A stretch of 64,000 nucleotides of DNA from Dietzia sp. ANT_WB102 (GTDB lineage Bacteria > Actinomycetota > Actinomycetes > Mycobacteriales > Mycobacteriaceae). The notes beneath the pieces are model-generated. The model did not search any database. It saw only the letters and a list, made by a program, of their open reading frames with translations, and was not told the DNA's origin. Below, one piece after another: positions 46,615 through 55,827 of this stretch (position 1 is its first letter; each line of letters starts with the position of its first letter). The position numbers were made by a program, and so were the translations under genes. The stretch lies in contig NZ_VOBA01000003.1 in the NCBI RefSeq assembly GCF_008369165.1, positions 62,001 to 126,000 on the forward strand, written 5' to 3'.

Positions 46615-48033
46615 TCAGGCCACTCCGTTCGTCAGGACATCGGCCATGCTCGCGTCCGCGGGCAACTTGTCTACCGTACCCAGGTTCTGTTGACGGTACG
46701 TACGCCCGTCGGTGCCGACGTACTCTCCGGTCGCCGGATCGTAGACCGCGGCCGAAGTGCTGATCTCGCGATCTCCGGTCGTGGAGGAGGGTCGCACGTT
46801 GTATCCGCCCGGATTGTTCCCGGGGGGACCAACCTCGCTGGTGTCGGGCGGATTCGAGCCGAGCGGTGTGTAGTTGTTGGCCGCGCACTCCTCCGGTGAG
46901 GCGGCACGACGGCCCGGGTATTCCATACACGGCAGGTTGCGCGCACCACGCGTAGCGATCTGCGAATCCTGCGGGATCTTGCAGTACAGTCCGTTGATCT
47001 GCGACGGAACAGACAGGTCAGCGGGTGAGCGACGGTCGGCCGCCGGAAGAAACCCGGTCGTGCACGGAGGCGTGTCGTTGATCTGGAGGTTGAAGTCCAC
47101 CTTGATCTGGTTGGAGTCCTTAGCGCCATCGATCGCGGTCAACAACCCGGACACCAGCGCCGGGTAGAGGACCAGCACCTGTTCGATCGAGCGGTTGTAG
47201 ACGACGCCGACTTCACCGACGCTGACCAGGTTGGCGACCAGAACCGGCATCGTGGGTTGAAGATCGTTGAGCACCTTCGTGACGCGCCCCAGCGAGTCCG
47301 GCCCCCGCTGCATGAGCGAGGTGAGCTGCGGTTCGTTCGTGCGCAGCTGGTCTGTCACGTCGGCCAGGTTGCGGGTCCAGGCGCGGATCGAATCGGACGA
47401 GCGCAACTGCGAGTCGAGGACGGGTTCGGCGTCCGCGATGAGCTTTCTGGTCACGTCGGTGTTGCGATCCGCCTCTTCGAGTAGTAGCTGCGCGGAGTCC
47501 AGGAACTGCTGCAGGTCCCGCTCGGAGCCGTTGAAGGCGTCGAACGCCTCGGCCACGACGTTCTTTAGCTTGGGGTCGTCGATCGACGCCATGAGGGCCG
47601 TCGCCTGGTCGAGTACAGGGCCGATGTCCTGCGGCATGTCGACACGGTCCGAGCCGAGGACCGTTCCGCTGGCGAGCTTGCCTTTCGGCTCCCCCTGCGG
47701 CACGAAGTCGACGTACTGCTCGCCGATCGCCGACACGCTGCGGACCTCTGCCCGCACGTTCTCCGGAACCTGTGCCCGGGAGTCGAAATGCATATCCGCG
47801 ACCACGTGGCCAGGCTTGAGCGTGACGGCATCCACTCTGCCAATGACGTTGCCCAGGTAGCTGACATTCGCGTTTTCGTATAAGCCACCTGTGTCCGGCA
47901 TCTCCAGGGCCACGTCGGTTCGTTGCCACCCTAGAACCGTGGGGATCTTGAGGTAGACGACCGACATGACGGTCAGCCCGATCACGGTGACGATTGAGAA
48001 GATCGCCAGCTGGATCTTGACGAAACGGCTCAT
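46615..48033 (-). CDS. mce4F: Mce family protein, mceF position
   Basis: A 472-residue Mce protein, last of the six. One N-terminal anchor helix (residues 7-29), then the MCE domain (ALEMPDTGGLYENANVSYLGNVIGRV) and a long helical needle-forming part; the Cys-containing C-terminal region holds CTTGFLPAADRR and MEYPGRRAA as in other MceF proteins, then a Pro/Asn-rich tail. Six MCE subunits make the tunnel through which a lipid reaches the YrbE permease. The start overlaps mceE by four bases. Confidence 0.93.
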   Translation of the reverse strand: MSRFVKIQLAIFSIVTVIGLTVMSVVYLKIPTVLGWQRTDVALEMPDTGGLYENANVSYLGNVIGRVDAVTLKPGHVVADMHFDSRAQVPENVRAEVRSVSAIGEQYVDFVPQGEPKGKLASGTVLGSDRVDMPQDIGPVLDQATALMASIDDPKLKNVVAEAFDAFNGSERDLQQFLDSAQLLLEEADRNTDVTRKLIADAEPVLDSQLRSSDSIRAWTRNLADVTDQLRTNEPQLTSLMQRGPDSLGRVTKVLNDLQPTMPVLVANLVSVGEVGVVYNRSIEQVLVLYPALVSGLLTAIDGAKDSNQIKVDFNLQINDTPPCTTGFLPAADRRSPADLSVPSQINGLYCKIPQDSQIATRGARNLPCMEYPGRRAASPEECAANNYTPLGSNPPDTSEVGPPGNNPGGYNVRPSSTTGDREISTSAAVYDPATGEYVGTDGRTYRQQNLGTVDKLPADASMADVLTNGVA

Positions 48034-49283
48034 CGGGGGCCTTCCTCGACCGGGGTGTTTGGGGCCGCGGCATCCGCGGGGGGTGCGAGCAGACCGGGCT
48101 GCCCGGGCAGTTCGGGTGACCCGGGTGGCATCGGAGCCCCCGGCTCGGGCTCCGGGGGACGCGGGATGTCGAGCGAGTACGGATCCGCGCTCGCCGACGG
48201 GTTGGGGGCTAGACCCACGTACCCCTCGAGCCCGGACATACGGTTCCCGAATTCGGTCCCTAGCAGGAGGGTCTCTGCCATGCGGGGCATTGTGAGGTCG
48301 GCATCGATGTACAGGTTCGCGAAGTCCCCTCGAAGGAAGTTGTCGATCCCCGACTGCGGGAATGGGAACGTGATGAGAATCTGCAACACCCTGGTGAGGT
48401 TGCGGCCGCTGGCCGCGAGTTCTTCCAGCACCGGGGTGAGGTCGGCGAGGTTGTCGACGAGGTTCTGGCCGCCGCCGGCCTCGATGATCTTGTTGGCCTT
48501 GTTCCCGAAGTCGCCGAGGGACACCAGCGCCGTGGTGAGCTCCTGCTTCTGGTCGTTCACCAACTGGAGCGCCTCGGGCATGTCCGACAGTGCGCGCGCC
48601 AGCGTGTCATTCTGCTCATTGACCTGGCGTGAAAGCCGGTCCAGGCCCTCCATCGCGGCGATAATGTCGGCTCGCTGGCCGTCCAGTCCCTCGATCGTGG
48701 TCTTGAGCTGCGAGATGACGTCTTTAGCCTCCACCTCGCGACCGGTGAGGGCCGCATTGAGTTCTTTGGAGATCGTGTCGAACTGCGCGAGACCACCATC
48801 GGTGAGGACCACCGACAACGCGGACAGTGTCTGTTCCGTGGTGGGGTAAACGCCCGCCCGGTCGAGCGGGATCACGTCGCCGTCGGCAAGCGTGCCGACC
48901 GGTTTTCCCTCCGGCGGGGGGAACAGCTCCAAGTGCTGTGAGCCGAGGAGGCTGGTTTGCCCGATCTTCGCGTAGGCGTTGGCGGGCAGCCGGATGTCCT
49001 CGTTGAGGGAGACGGTGACGATCGCCGTGTAGTCGCGCGCCTCGATCGACGTGATAGACCCCACGTTGACGTCATTTACCCGGACCGGCGAGTTACGGGT
49101 GATGGTGGTGACGTTGGGCATCTGGATGGTGACCTCGTAGGCCCCCTCCCCATTGCCCTGTGCCCCGGGTAACGGCAGCGAATTGAGCCCCTGCCAGCTG
49201 CACCCGGTCCCTACCAGCAGCACGGCAGCGCCGAGTGCTCCGGTCGCGAGCAGCCGGGGGCGGCGTCCATGGTGGCGGGTCAT
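48030..49283 (-). CDS. mce4E: Mce family lipoprotein, mceE position
   Basis: A 417-residue lipidated Mce subunit (LprN-type): the signal peptide ends with VGTGC and Cys28 is the lipid site. The MCE domain spans about residues 48-125 (TITRNSPVRVNDVNVGSITSIE), followed by coiled-coil-like helices and a Pro-rich C-terminal tail. Being the only lipoprotein of the six is the normal arrangement. It overlaps both mceF and mceD by four bases. Confidence 0.93.
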   Translation of the reverse strand: MTRHHGRRPRLLATGALGAAVLLVGTGCSWQGLNSLPLPGAQGNGEGAYEVTIQMPNVTTITRNSPVRVNDVNVGSITSIEARDYTAIVTVSLNEDIRLPANAYAKIGQTSLLGSQHLELFPPPEGKPVGTLADGDVIPLDRAGVYPTTEQTLSALSVVLTDGGLAQFDTISKELNAALTGREVEAKDVISQLKTTIEGLDGQRADIIAAMEGLDRLSRQVNEQNDTLARALSDMPEALQLVNDQKQELTTALVSLGDFGNKANKIIEAGGGQNLVDNLADLTPVLEELAASGRNLTRVLQILITFPFPQSGIDNFLRGDFANLYIDADLTMPRMAETLLLGTEFGNRMSGLEGYVGLAPNPSASADPYSLDIPRPPEPEPGAPMPPGSPELPGQPGLLAPPADAAAPNTPVEEGPR

Positions 49284-50536
49284 CGGGCGCCTCCGGTGGC
49301 CAGCAGGTTCGCGGTGAGGTCGTCGCCGTTATTGACGACGTTGATCAGGGGATCAGGACGGTCAGACGGGGGCTGAACCCCGCTGGGGGTCTGGGTCCCC
49401 GGCTTCTGTCCTTGAATAATCTGGTCCGGCTCGGCTGTCGGGGTGACCGGCGGAATGACCGTTCCGTATGGGTAGTTGGAGGTGAGCGAGTTGAACAGCG
49501 GGCCCATGTACTCGGCGCACAACGCCGCGTCCGACTCGGCGGTGTTGTTGGCCAGTCCGGCGATCGCCCCGCAGATGAAGTTGGTGGGGTTGGCCATCTG
49601 GTTCATCGCGAGGACACCGTTGAGCGTGCCCTGGTAGGGCCGGTAGATGTTGTAGAAGTTGGACGTCGCGGTCGGCGCCACGTGCAGCAGGTTCTCTAGG
49701 TCCTTTCGGCGGTCCCGCACGACCTTGGTCGCCTGGCCGAGTTTGTCCACCGCCGTGGTGACGCGCGTTCCGTTGTTGTCCAGGAAGCGGTTGATGTCGG
49801 TCACCGCGAGGTCGAGGTCCTTGAGCGCCGTGTCGATGTCCCCGGTCTGGTCACCCAGCACCTGGGACACGCTCGCCAGTTTGCCGCCGAACGAGACGAT
49901 CTGTTCCTCACTCGTCGACAGTGCGCTGACGAACAACTGGAGATTGCGCAGGGTGGTGAACAGGTCCTCACGGCCGTCAGAGAGCACCGACATGGTGTGG
50001 GAGACCTCGTTGAGCGCCTCACGCACGTCGGAGCCGTTCCCGTCGAGCATGGAGTCTGCCGAGTCCACGAAGCTACTCAACGCCCCCTCCGGTTTCTTCT
50101 CGGTGGGCCCGAGTGCCGAGGACAGCTTGAGAAGTTGCTCCTTTACTCCGTCCCACTCGACCGGGACCGCGGTGCGCTCGACCGGGATGGAGCCGCCGTC
50201 CTCCATCTCGGGTCCACCGGAGTGGACGGGGGTGAGCTGGATGAATCGTTCGGCGACGAGTGACTGTGCGACCAGCAGCGCGTTGACGTCCGCGGGGACC
50301 GCGAGGTCTCGGTCGACCTTCATCGTGACCTTGGACAGCCCGTTCTCCGCCTCGATCGAGGAGATGCTGCCCACCTTCACACCGAGCACCCGGACAGTGT
50401 CGGACTGGTAAACACCCTTGGTGGATTCGAAGTAGGCGGTGATGGTCTTGGTGCGACCGGAGAAGACATACCAGGCCGCTGCGACGACGAGAGCGATCAC
50501 CGCGACCACCGCTATCGGCTTGAGAACACGGCTCAT
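49280..50536 (-). CDS. mce4D: Mce family protein, mceD position
   Basis: A 418-residue Mce subunit with a single anchor helix (about residues 8-27), MCE domain (GVYQSDTVRVLGVKVGSISSIE) and helical region. The middle part RAYNHYSPQG-like tail is replaced by AEYMGPLFNSLTSNYPYGT, which resembles mycobacterial MceD. It overlaps mceC and mceE by four bases. Confidence 0.92.
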   Translation of the reverse strand: MSRVLKPIAVVAVIALVVAAAWYVFSGRTKTITAYFESTKGVYQSDTVRVLGVKVGSISSIEAENGLSKVTMKVDRDLAVPADVNALLVAQSLVAERFIQLTPVHSGGPEMEDGGSIPVERTAVPVEWDGVKEQLLKLSSALGPTEKKPEGALSSFVDSADSMLDGNGSDVREALNEVSHTMSVLSDGREDLFTTLRNLQLFVSALSTSEEQIVSFGGKLASVSQVLGDQTGDIDTALKDLDLAVTDINRFLDNNGTRVTTAVDKLGQATKVVRDRRKDLENLLHVAPTATSNFYNIYRPYQGTLNGVLAMNQMANPTNFICGAIAGLANNTAESDAALCAEYMGPLFNSLTSNYPYGTVIPPVTPTAEPDQIIQGQKPGTQTPSGVQPPSDRPDPLINVVNNGDDLTANLLATGGAR

Positions 50537-51681
50537 CGGGGCTTCCTCTCTGCTCCCCAGCCGGGGAACTCGTCCGTGATGGTCAGACCCGGCACGCCCG
50601 GCATCGTCGGCTCACGCACCAGGCCCGGTTCCGGTTTGATGCGATCGTCGAGGAGCGGCATGAGATCTCGGAGGATCGTCTGCGGATACTGCCCGATGGA
50701 CAGGTTCGAGATGTACGCGTTGAACCACGGGCCCGAGGCGACGGCCTCTCCGAGCGCGGTGGAATACGGGACGATCCGACGGAGCCCGAGGTCGATGTCG
50801 TCCCGATTGCGGATGAGCAGGTCTGACACCTTCTCAAGCTTGTCGAGCGCCGGCCCCAGCTGCGCCTCGTTGTCCTGCACCACACCCGAGAGCTCGCGGG
50901 CCAGAGCGTCGATGTTGGTGATCAGCTCGCTGATCGCGCGCCGCCGCAGATCGAGTTCGGTGAAGAGCGTGTTTCCGTCGACCATCAGCTGGTTGAGCTG
51001 GTCGCTGCGCTTACCGAGGACGTCCGTGGTCCCGGCCGCCTTCTCGAGCAGGTTCTTCAGCGCCTCGTCCCGGGTATTGAGCGATCGGGACAGCCGTGTA
51101 ATGCCGTCGACCGCGCCCTTGACCTCCGGGGACGCCTTCTCCATCGTCGAGGCGAGCGTGGTGAGCGCCTCGTCGACCTTGTCGGTGTCCATCTCCTCCA
51201 CCGTGGTGCTCAGCTCCTCGAGCGCCGAGGTGAGCGAGTACGGCACCGACGTGCGCTCGATGGGGATGGTGGAGTCCACGAGCTCGCCCCGACCGTCCGA
51301 GAACACCGCGAGTGCGCGCCGGCCGAGGATGGAGTCAGTCTTGATCTGGGCCGACGTATCAGAACCCAGGTCGACGTTCGTGCTCAGCCGGAACCGGACC
51401 TTGACGCGATCGTCGTCGAGCGAGATGTCGCGGATGTCGCCGACCTTCATCCCGGCCACCTGGACCTCGTCGCCCTCGCTAAGGCCGGCGGCGTCTGCCA
51501 CGTACACGGTCGCGTTCTTCTTGCCGTTGACGTAGGGGATGCGATCGTAGTTGAGCGAGATCGCCAGCAGCACGACGCAGCCGAGGATTCCCCAGATACC
51601 GATCGCTCGCGCACTGCGATCGCGGAACCGCAACTGACCCTTCGGCGCCTTCAGCGGAGCGCCCTCGGACTTGTCACTCAT
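50533..51681 (-). CDS. mce4C: Mce family protein, mceC position
   Basis: A 382-residue Mce subunit: basic cytoplasmic N-terminus, anchor helix (IGIWGILGCVVLLAISLNYD), MCE domain (GLSEGDEVQVAGMKVGDIRDIS) and helical part ending in YISNLSIGQYPQ. ATG 51681 is chosen because it overlaps the mceB stop by eight bases (ATGAGTGA) and gives the usual start; a longer frame would intrude on mceB. Confidence 0.92.
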   Translation of the reverse strand: MSDKSEGAPLKAPKGQLRFRDRSARAIGIWGILGCVVLLAISLNYDRIPYVNGKKNATVYVADAAGLSEGDEVQVAGMKVGDIRDISLDDDRVKVRFRLSTNVDLGSDTSAQIKTDSILGRRALAVFSDGRGELVDSTIPIERTSVPYSLTSALEELSTTVEEMDTDKVDEALTTLASTMEKASPEVKGAVDGITRLSRSLNTRDEALKNLLEKAAGTTDVLGKRSDQLNQLMVDGNTLFTELDLRRRAISELITNIDALARELSGVVQDNEAQLGPALDKLEKVSDLLIRNRDDIDLGLRRIVPYSTALGEAVASGPWFNAYISNLSIGQYPQTILRDLMPLLDDRIKPEPGLVREPTMPGVPGLTITDEFPGWGAERKPR

Positions 51682-52729
51682 CGGGGAACGCACACCTGCC
51701 CGTCGTCTGCTCATACTGCGGTAGGAAGACGTCCTGACCGGTGACCGGACTGGTCACACGGACGATCACGCCGCAAAGATAGAAGTTGAAGAAGCTGCCG
51801 TACACGCCGAGACGGCTCATCTTCTCGAAGTCTGACGGGAGCCGGTTGATCACGTTCTCGACGAAGGGCTCGTCCTCGTTGATGAGCTGGGCGACTCGAT
51901 CGAGTTGGGCGACATCCTCACGCAGCGGGGGTCGCACGTCGGCGAGCAGCGTCGTCATGTTGCTGCTGGTGTCGTTGAGCCGCGAGACCGATTCACCGAG
52001 CGGACCGGCGTTTTGCGCCAGCCCGGAGATGAGCTCTTGGAGGTTGACGACGATGGAGTCAACGTTTTCCTGGTTATCGGCCACTGTCGTGAGTACACCG
52101 GTGAGGTTGGTGATGACGTCCCCGATCAGCTGGTCCCTGTCGGCGAGAGCGCCAGTCAGTGACGACGTCGAGGCCAGCAGGTCCTGAACATTGCCCCCCT
52201 CCCCCTGGAACACCTGGACGATCGACTCCGAGAGCTGGTTGACCTGCGCGGGATCGAGCGCCTTGAACAGCGGCCGGAATCCACCGAGCAGCACGTCGAG
52301 GTCCAGCGCCGGCGTGGTCTGCGAGATCGGCAGCACGCCGCCGGACTCGAGGGGGGATTGGTCGCCCTTGCCCCGCTTGAGCTCCAGGTATCGGTCACCG
52401 GTGAGGTTCTCGTAGCGGACGATCGCCTCGGTGCTGCGGTGGACTGTCTGGTCGCCCGCAACCGTGAAGGCGACGGAGGCGGTGTTGCCGTCCTCGAGCC
52501 CGACCTTCTTGACGCGGCCCACCTCAACGCCGGCGATGCGCACCTTATCTCCGGATGCCAGACCCGAGACATCGGTGAACGCGGCGTTGTACTTCACGTA
52601 GTCGCCGGACCGATACTCGCTGAACACCACGAGGAGCCCTGCGAGCACGAGCAGCATGACGGTCGCGAAGACCACCAGCTTGATGACCGTCTTCCGCGCG
52701 TTCGTGGCGGCCTTGCGCGCCCCGGTCAC
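51674..52729 (-). CDS. mce4B: Mce family protein, mceB position
   Basis: A 351-residue Mce subunit. Anchor helix about residues 14-35, MCE domain (DVSGLASGDKVRIAGVEVGRV, the clearest of the six), then helical repeats rich in Asn and Val, and a short C-terminus with FNFYLCGV. It overlaps mceA by four bases and mceC by eight. Confidence 0.93.
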   Translation of the reverse strand: MTGARKAATNARKTVIKLVVFATVMLLVLAGLLVVFSEYRSGDYVKYNAAFTDVSGLASGDKVRIAGVEVGRVKKVGLEDGNTASVAFTVAGDQTVHRSTEAIVRYENLTGDRYLELKRGKGDQSPLESGGVLPISQTTPALDLDVLLGGFRPLFKALDPAQVNQLSESIVQVFQGEGGNVQDLLASTSSLTGALADRDQLIGDVITNLTGVLTTVADNQENVDSIVVNLQELISGLAQNAGPLGESVSRLNDTSSNMTTLLADVRPPLREDVAQLDRVAQLINEDEPFVENVINRLPSDFEKMSRLGVYGSFFNFYLCGVIVRVTSPVTGQDVFLPQYEQTTGRCAFPDE

Positions 52730-53964
52730 GGTGTACCTCCGGTGTCGCCGAGCATTATCTGGAGAAGGGTGGGCGGCGCGGGCTTGCCGGGCTCGGAAGG
52801 CTTGAGCGGCCCGAAGAGCGGTTCGTTACGGGAGGTGAACACGTTGGGCATACCTTCCACGACGTTCGATCCGGTGTCCGTCACCACGAAGGGTGCATGC
52901 GTGCCGGGCTCGGGGAACGGCAGTCCGTAACAGTTGGGTCCCGTGCTGGCATTGACCTTCGGTAGGTCCTTGGGGTTCTCGTAGGCTCGCGAACCCTGCT
53001 GGAAGCCGGCCTTGAAAGCCAGGCCCGGCTGGTTCTTGGCACCGAAGGCTTGACCCGCTGTCTCGGCACCGTTGTTGAGACCAATGATCATGCAGCTGAG
53101 CGCGGGCGAGTACTCCGCCATGAGGCTCGTCGATGCGCGCAGGTCCGACAGTGCCTTGACGAGTTCATTACCGTTTTCCGCCAGCAGGCGCTTGCCCGTC
53201 TCTCCGGTGCCGATGGCGGACACGAGAAGCTGCTCGAATTTGGCCTGGTTGGCCACCACGTTGTTGCCGACGTCGGTTCCCGAGTCCAGTAGTCGCATCA
53301 GATCTGGGGTCACATCGGCGTACAGGTTCGCGACGCGCGATCCCTTGGCCAGGTCTCGCTGCAGCGTCTCGATCTGCGGGTTGATCTCCATCAGATAGGC
53401 GTCAAGGTCAGCGAGGGTCTGACCGAGTTGATCACCGCGACCGTCCAGTGCACCGGACAGAGCACCGAGCGTGGCGTTGAGCTTCTCGGGCTCGAGGGCG
53501 GTGAGGAGGTTGGTGAGGTCCTCGAAGAGGGTGTTGATCTCGGCGGTCACCGACGACGCGGGAACAACCGCCCCGCCCTCGAGCGACTCCGGGGAGGGGT
53601 CGGCCGGCGGTTCGAATTCGACTGACTTGGCACCGAAGATCGTGTTGGAGCTGATTGACACGATCGCATTGGCGGGGACACCCTCGAGCGCCACCGGGTC
53701 GACCTCGACGTCGATGACGGCACCCCCGAGCTCCTGCCGGATCTGCTTGACCTTCCCGATCTCGACTCCGCGGGCGCGCACCTTGGCGTCGGCCTCCAGG
53801 ACGAGACCGGATCGGTCGCTGATGACGGTCAGCGGCACCCGCCTGTCGAAGGCTCTCACGAAGAACAGCAACGAGAGGACGACCACCGTCACGATGAAGA
53901 GGATCAATCCGATGGCTGCGATGCGCTTGGGCCCGGTGTCGCTCTGACTGACAGTTCTGGACAT
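52726..53964 (-). CDS. mce4A: Mce family protein, mceA position
   Basis: The first Mce subunit, 412 residues: anchor helix (IAAIGLILFIVTVVVLSLLF), MCE domain (GLVLEADAKVRARGVEIGKV) and a helical needle part; the C-terminal tail contains CMIIGLNNG and a Cys pair as in other MceA proteins. It begins 12 bases after yrbE4B. Neighbouring steroid genes place it in the mce4 (cholesterol) group. Confidence 0.93.
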   Translation of the reverse strand: MSRTVSQSDTGPKRIAAIGLILFIVTVVVLSLLFFVRAFDRRVPLTVISDRSGLVLEADAKVRARGVEIGKVKQIRQELGGAVIDVEVDPVALEGVPANAIVSISSNTIFGAKSVEFEPPADPSPESLEGGAVVPASSVTAEINTLFEDLTNLLTALEPEKLNATLGALSGALDGRGDQLGQTLADLDAYLMEINPQIETLQRDLAKGSRVANLYADVTPDLMRLLDSGTDVGNNVVANQAKFEQLLVSAIGTGETGKRLLAENGNELVKALSDLRASTSLMAEYSPALSCMIIGLNNGAETAGQAFGAKNQPGLAFKAGFQQGSRAYENPKDLPKVNASTGPNCYGLPFPEPGTHAPFVVTDTGSNVVEGMPNVFTSRNEPLFGPLKPSEPGKPAPPTLLQIMLGDTGGTP

Positions 53965-53976
53965 GTCCGTATCCCC

Positions 53977-54828
53977 CTAGCCCGACAGGTTGAAGTTGCC
54001 GTCCCCGCCATAAATGGCGAGGGATACCAGGAGGGTTACGGTGACGACGGCGATCAGTGAGGTGCGGACGGCGTTACCGACCGCCGATCCGACGCCGGCG
54101 GGTCCGCCCGCGGCGTTGTAGCCGTAGTAGGTGTGGATGAGCATGATCGTGATGGCCATCGCGATCGCCTGAACGAACGACCAGAGGATGTCCGACGGGA
54201 TGAGGAACGTCGAGAAGTAGTGGTCGTATACACCCCCGGATTGTCCGTAGATGGTCACGGTCGCGAACCGGCTTGCGAGGAAGGAGGCGATCACGGCCAG
54301 CGAGTAGAGCGGGACGACCGCGATCATCCCCGCGACGATCCGCGTCGAGACCAGGTAGGTGATCGAGTCGATCGCCATGACCTCGAGCGCATCGATCTCC
54401 TCCGACACCCGCATCGCGCCGAGTTGCGCCGTGGCACCGGCGCCGATCGTGGCCGCGAGCCCGATCCCGGCGATGACAGGCGCCGCGATCCGGACGTTGA
54501 TGAACGCCGCGAAGAATCCGGTCAGGGCCTCGACCCCGACATCCGTCAGCGAGGAAAAGCCCTGCACGGCGATGACGCCACCGGTTGCCAGTGTGAGGAA
54601 GCCGACGATCACGACGGTGCCGCCGATGATCGCCAACGCCCCGGCGCCCATGGCGATCTCGGCGATGAGCCGGAGCGTCTCCTTCGGGTACTGGGTCAAC
54701 GCCCGGGGCGTCGCCACGAGGGCACGCCAGAAGAACAATGCGTGGTCGCCGAAATCGTCGAACCTTCCGACGGCACTACGCCGGGCCCGTGTGAGTCGTG
54801 GGAACCGGGTGGTCTCGATGACAGTCAT
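53977..54828 (-). CDS. yrbE4B: MlaE-type permease, second of pair
   Basis: A 283-residue MlaE/YrbE permease with about five helices and the family signature EEIDALEVMAIDSITYLVSTR. It forms the inner-membrane heterodimer with the preceding gene product and is driven by an Mkl-type ATPase that is not encoded here. One base separates it from the yrbE4A stop. Confidence 0.95.
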   Translation of the reverse strand: MTVIETTRFPRLTRARRSAVGRFDDFGDHALFFWRALVATPRALTQYPKETLRLIAEIAMGAGALAIIGGTVVIVGFLTLATGGVIAVQGFSSLTDVGVEALTGFFAAFINVRIAAPVIAGIGLAATIGAGATAQLGAMRVSEEIDALEVMAIDSITYLVSTRIVAGMIAVVPLYSLAVIASFLASRFATVTIYGQSGGVYDHYFSTFLIPSDILWSFVQAIAMAITIMLIHTYYGYNAAGGPAGVGSAVGNAVRTSLIAVVTVTLLVSLAIYGGDGNFNLSG

Positions 54829-54829
54829 C

Positions 54830-55594
54830 TCACGCCCCCAGAACCTTCACTCCGACCGCGGTGAGCACGGTGTTGACGACGAACAGTGACATGAACGCGA
54901 ACACGACGGTCTCGTTGACCGCGTTGCCCACGTCCTTCGGCCCGCCACGAACGTAGAGGCCCTTGTAGCACGCAACGAGGCCGGCCAGCATGCCGAACAT
55001 TCCGGCCTTGATCTGGGCGAGTACTAGTTCTCCGAATCCGGTGAGCAGCGTGATCCCGTTGACGAACGCACCCGGGTTGACGCCCTGCAGCAGGACCGAG
55101 AAGAGGAAACCGCCGAGAATGCCGATCGTGATGACAAGTCCGTTGAGCATCAGGGCCACAAACGTCGAGGCGGCAACGCGGGGCACCACCAGGCGTTTGA
55201 CCGGATCGATGCCGAGAACCTCCATGGCGTCGATCTCCTCGCGGATGGTCCGGGCACCGAGGTCGGCGCAGATCGCTGTGGCACCGGCCCCGGCGACGAT
55301 GAGGACGGTGACCATGGGCCCGACCTGGGTGACGGCGCCGAGCGCGGCGCCTGCCCCGGACAGGTCGGCCGCTCCAATCTCTCGGAGCAGGATGTTGAGC
55401 GTGAAGCTGACCAGCACTGTGAAGGGGATGGCCACCAGGACCGTGGCCAGCATCGACACCCGCGCGATGAACCACGACTGCTCGACGAATTCCCTGCCCT
55501 GGCGGACGATTGACGGGAACGAGACGAACGTGTCCAGAGTCAACGCGAAGAACTCGCCCACTCCCCTCAACGGCGTGTCGAGAAACTTCGCCAT
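54830..55594 (-). CDS. yrbE4A: MlaE-type permease, first of pair
   Basis: A 254-residue MlaE/YrbE permease, first gene of the mce operon. Signature EEIDAMEVLGIDPVKRLVVPR is present with about five helices. It is preceded by a 233-base region containing a KstR-like operator 85 bases from its ATG, so the whole mce operon is likely sterol-controlled. Cholesterol or related sterol import is the predicted job. Confidence 0.95.
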   Translation of the reverse strand: MAKFLDTPLRGVGEFFALTLDTFVSFPSIVRQGREFVEQSWFIARVSMLATVLVAIPFTVLVSFTLNILLREIGAADLSGAGAALGAVTQVGPMVTVLIVAGAGATAICADLGARTIREEIDAMEVLGIDPVKRLVVPRVAASTFVALMLNGLVITIGILGGFLFSVLLQGVNPGAFVNGITLLTGFGELVLAQIKAGMFGMLAGLVACYKGLYVRGGPKDVGNAVNETVVFAFMSLFVVNTVLTAVGVKVLGA

Positions 55595-55678
55595 GGAGCC
55601 CCCTCCCCTTTTCCCCGGACCGGGTCACACCCACCCCGAACAAGCGACCAGTTTGGTGTGATCCCGCTTACACAGTAA

Positions 55679-55694
55679 CGAGAACACGTTCTCG
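55679..55694. promoter_or_regulatory. KstR-like operator 1 (mce operon)
   Basis: CGAGAACACGTTCTCG has 7 matching bases per half and contains the KstR core AGAACnnGTTCT. KstR is the TetR repressor of cholesterol catabolism. It lies 85 bases before yrbE4A. Confidence 0.75.
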
Positions 55695-55827
55695 TAGGCA
55701 AACCACGTCAGCACGCGGACACGCGCTTTCACCGCCCCCGTGCGGGGACACTAACACGCACACTCTCCAACGAAGTGGTACACGGCACGGCCCGCCGAGG
55801 CCCGCACCGTGCACCATCTGCGCTCGG

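Noticed and set aside
55595-55827. Extra gene in the gap between yrbE4A and the SDR gene
   Set aside because: The frames are short, Arg/Thr-rich and cross the KstR box; treated as a promoter region.
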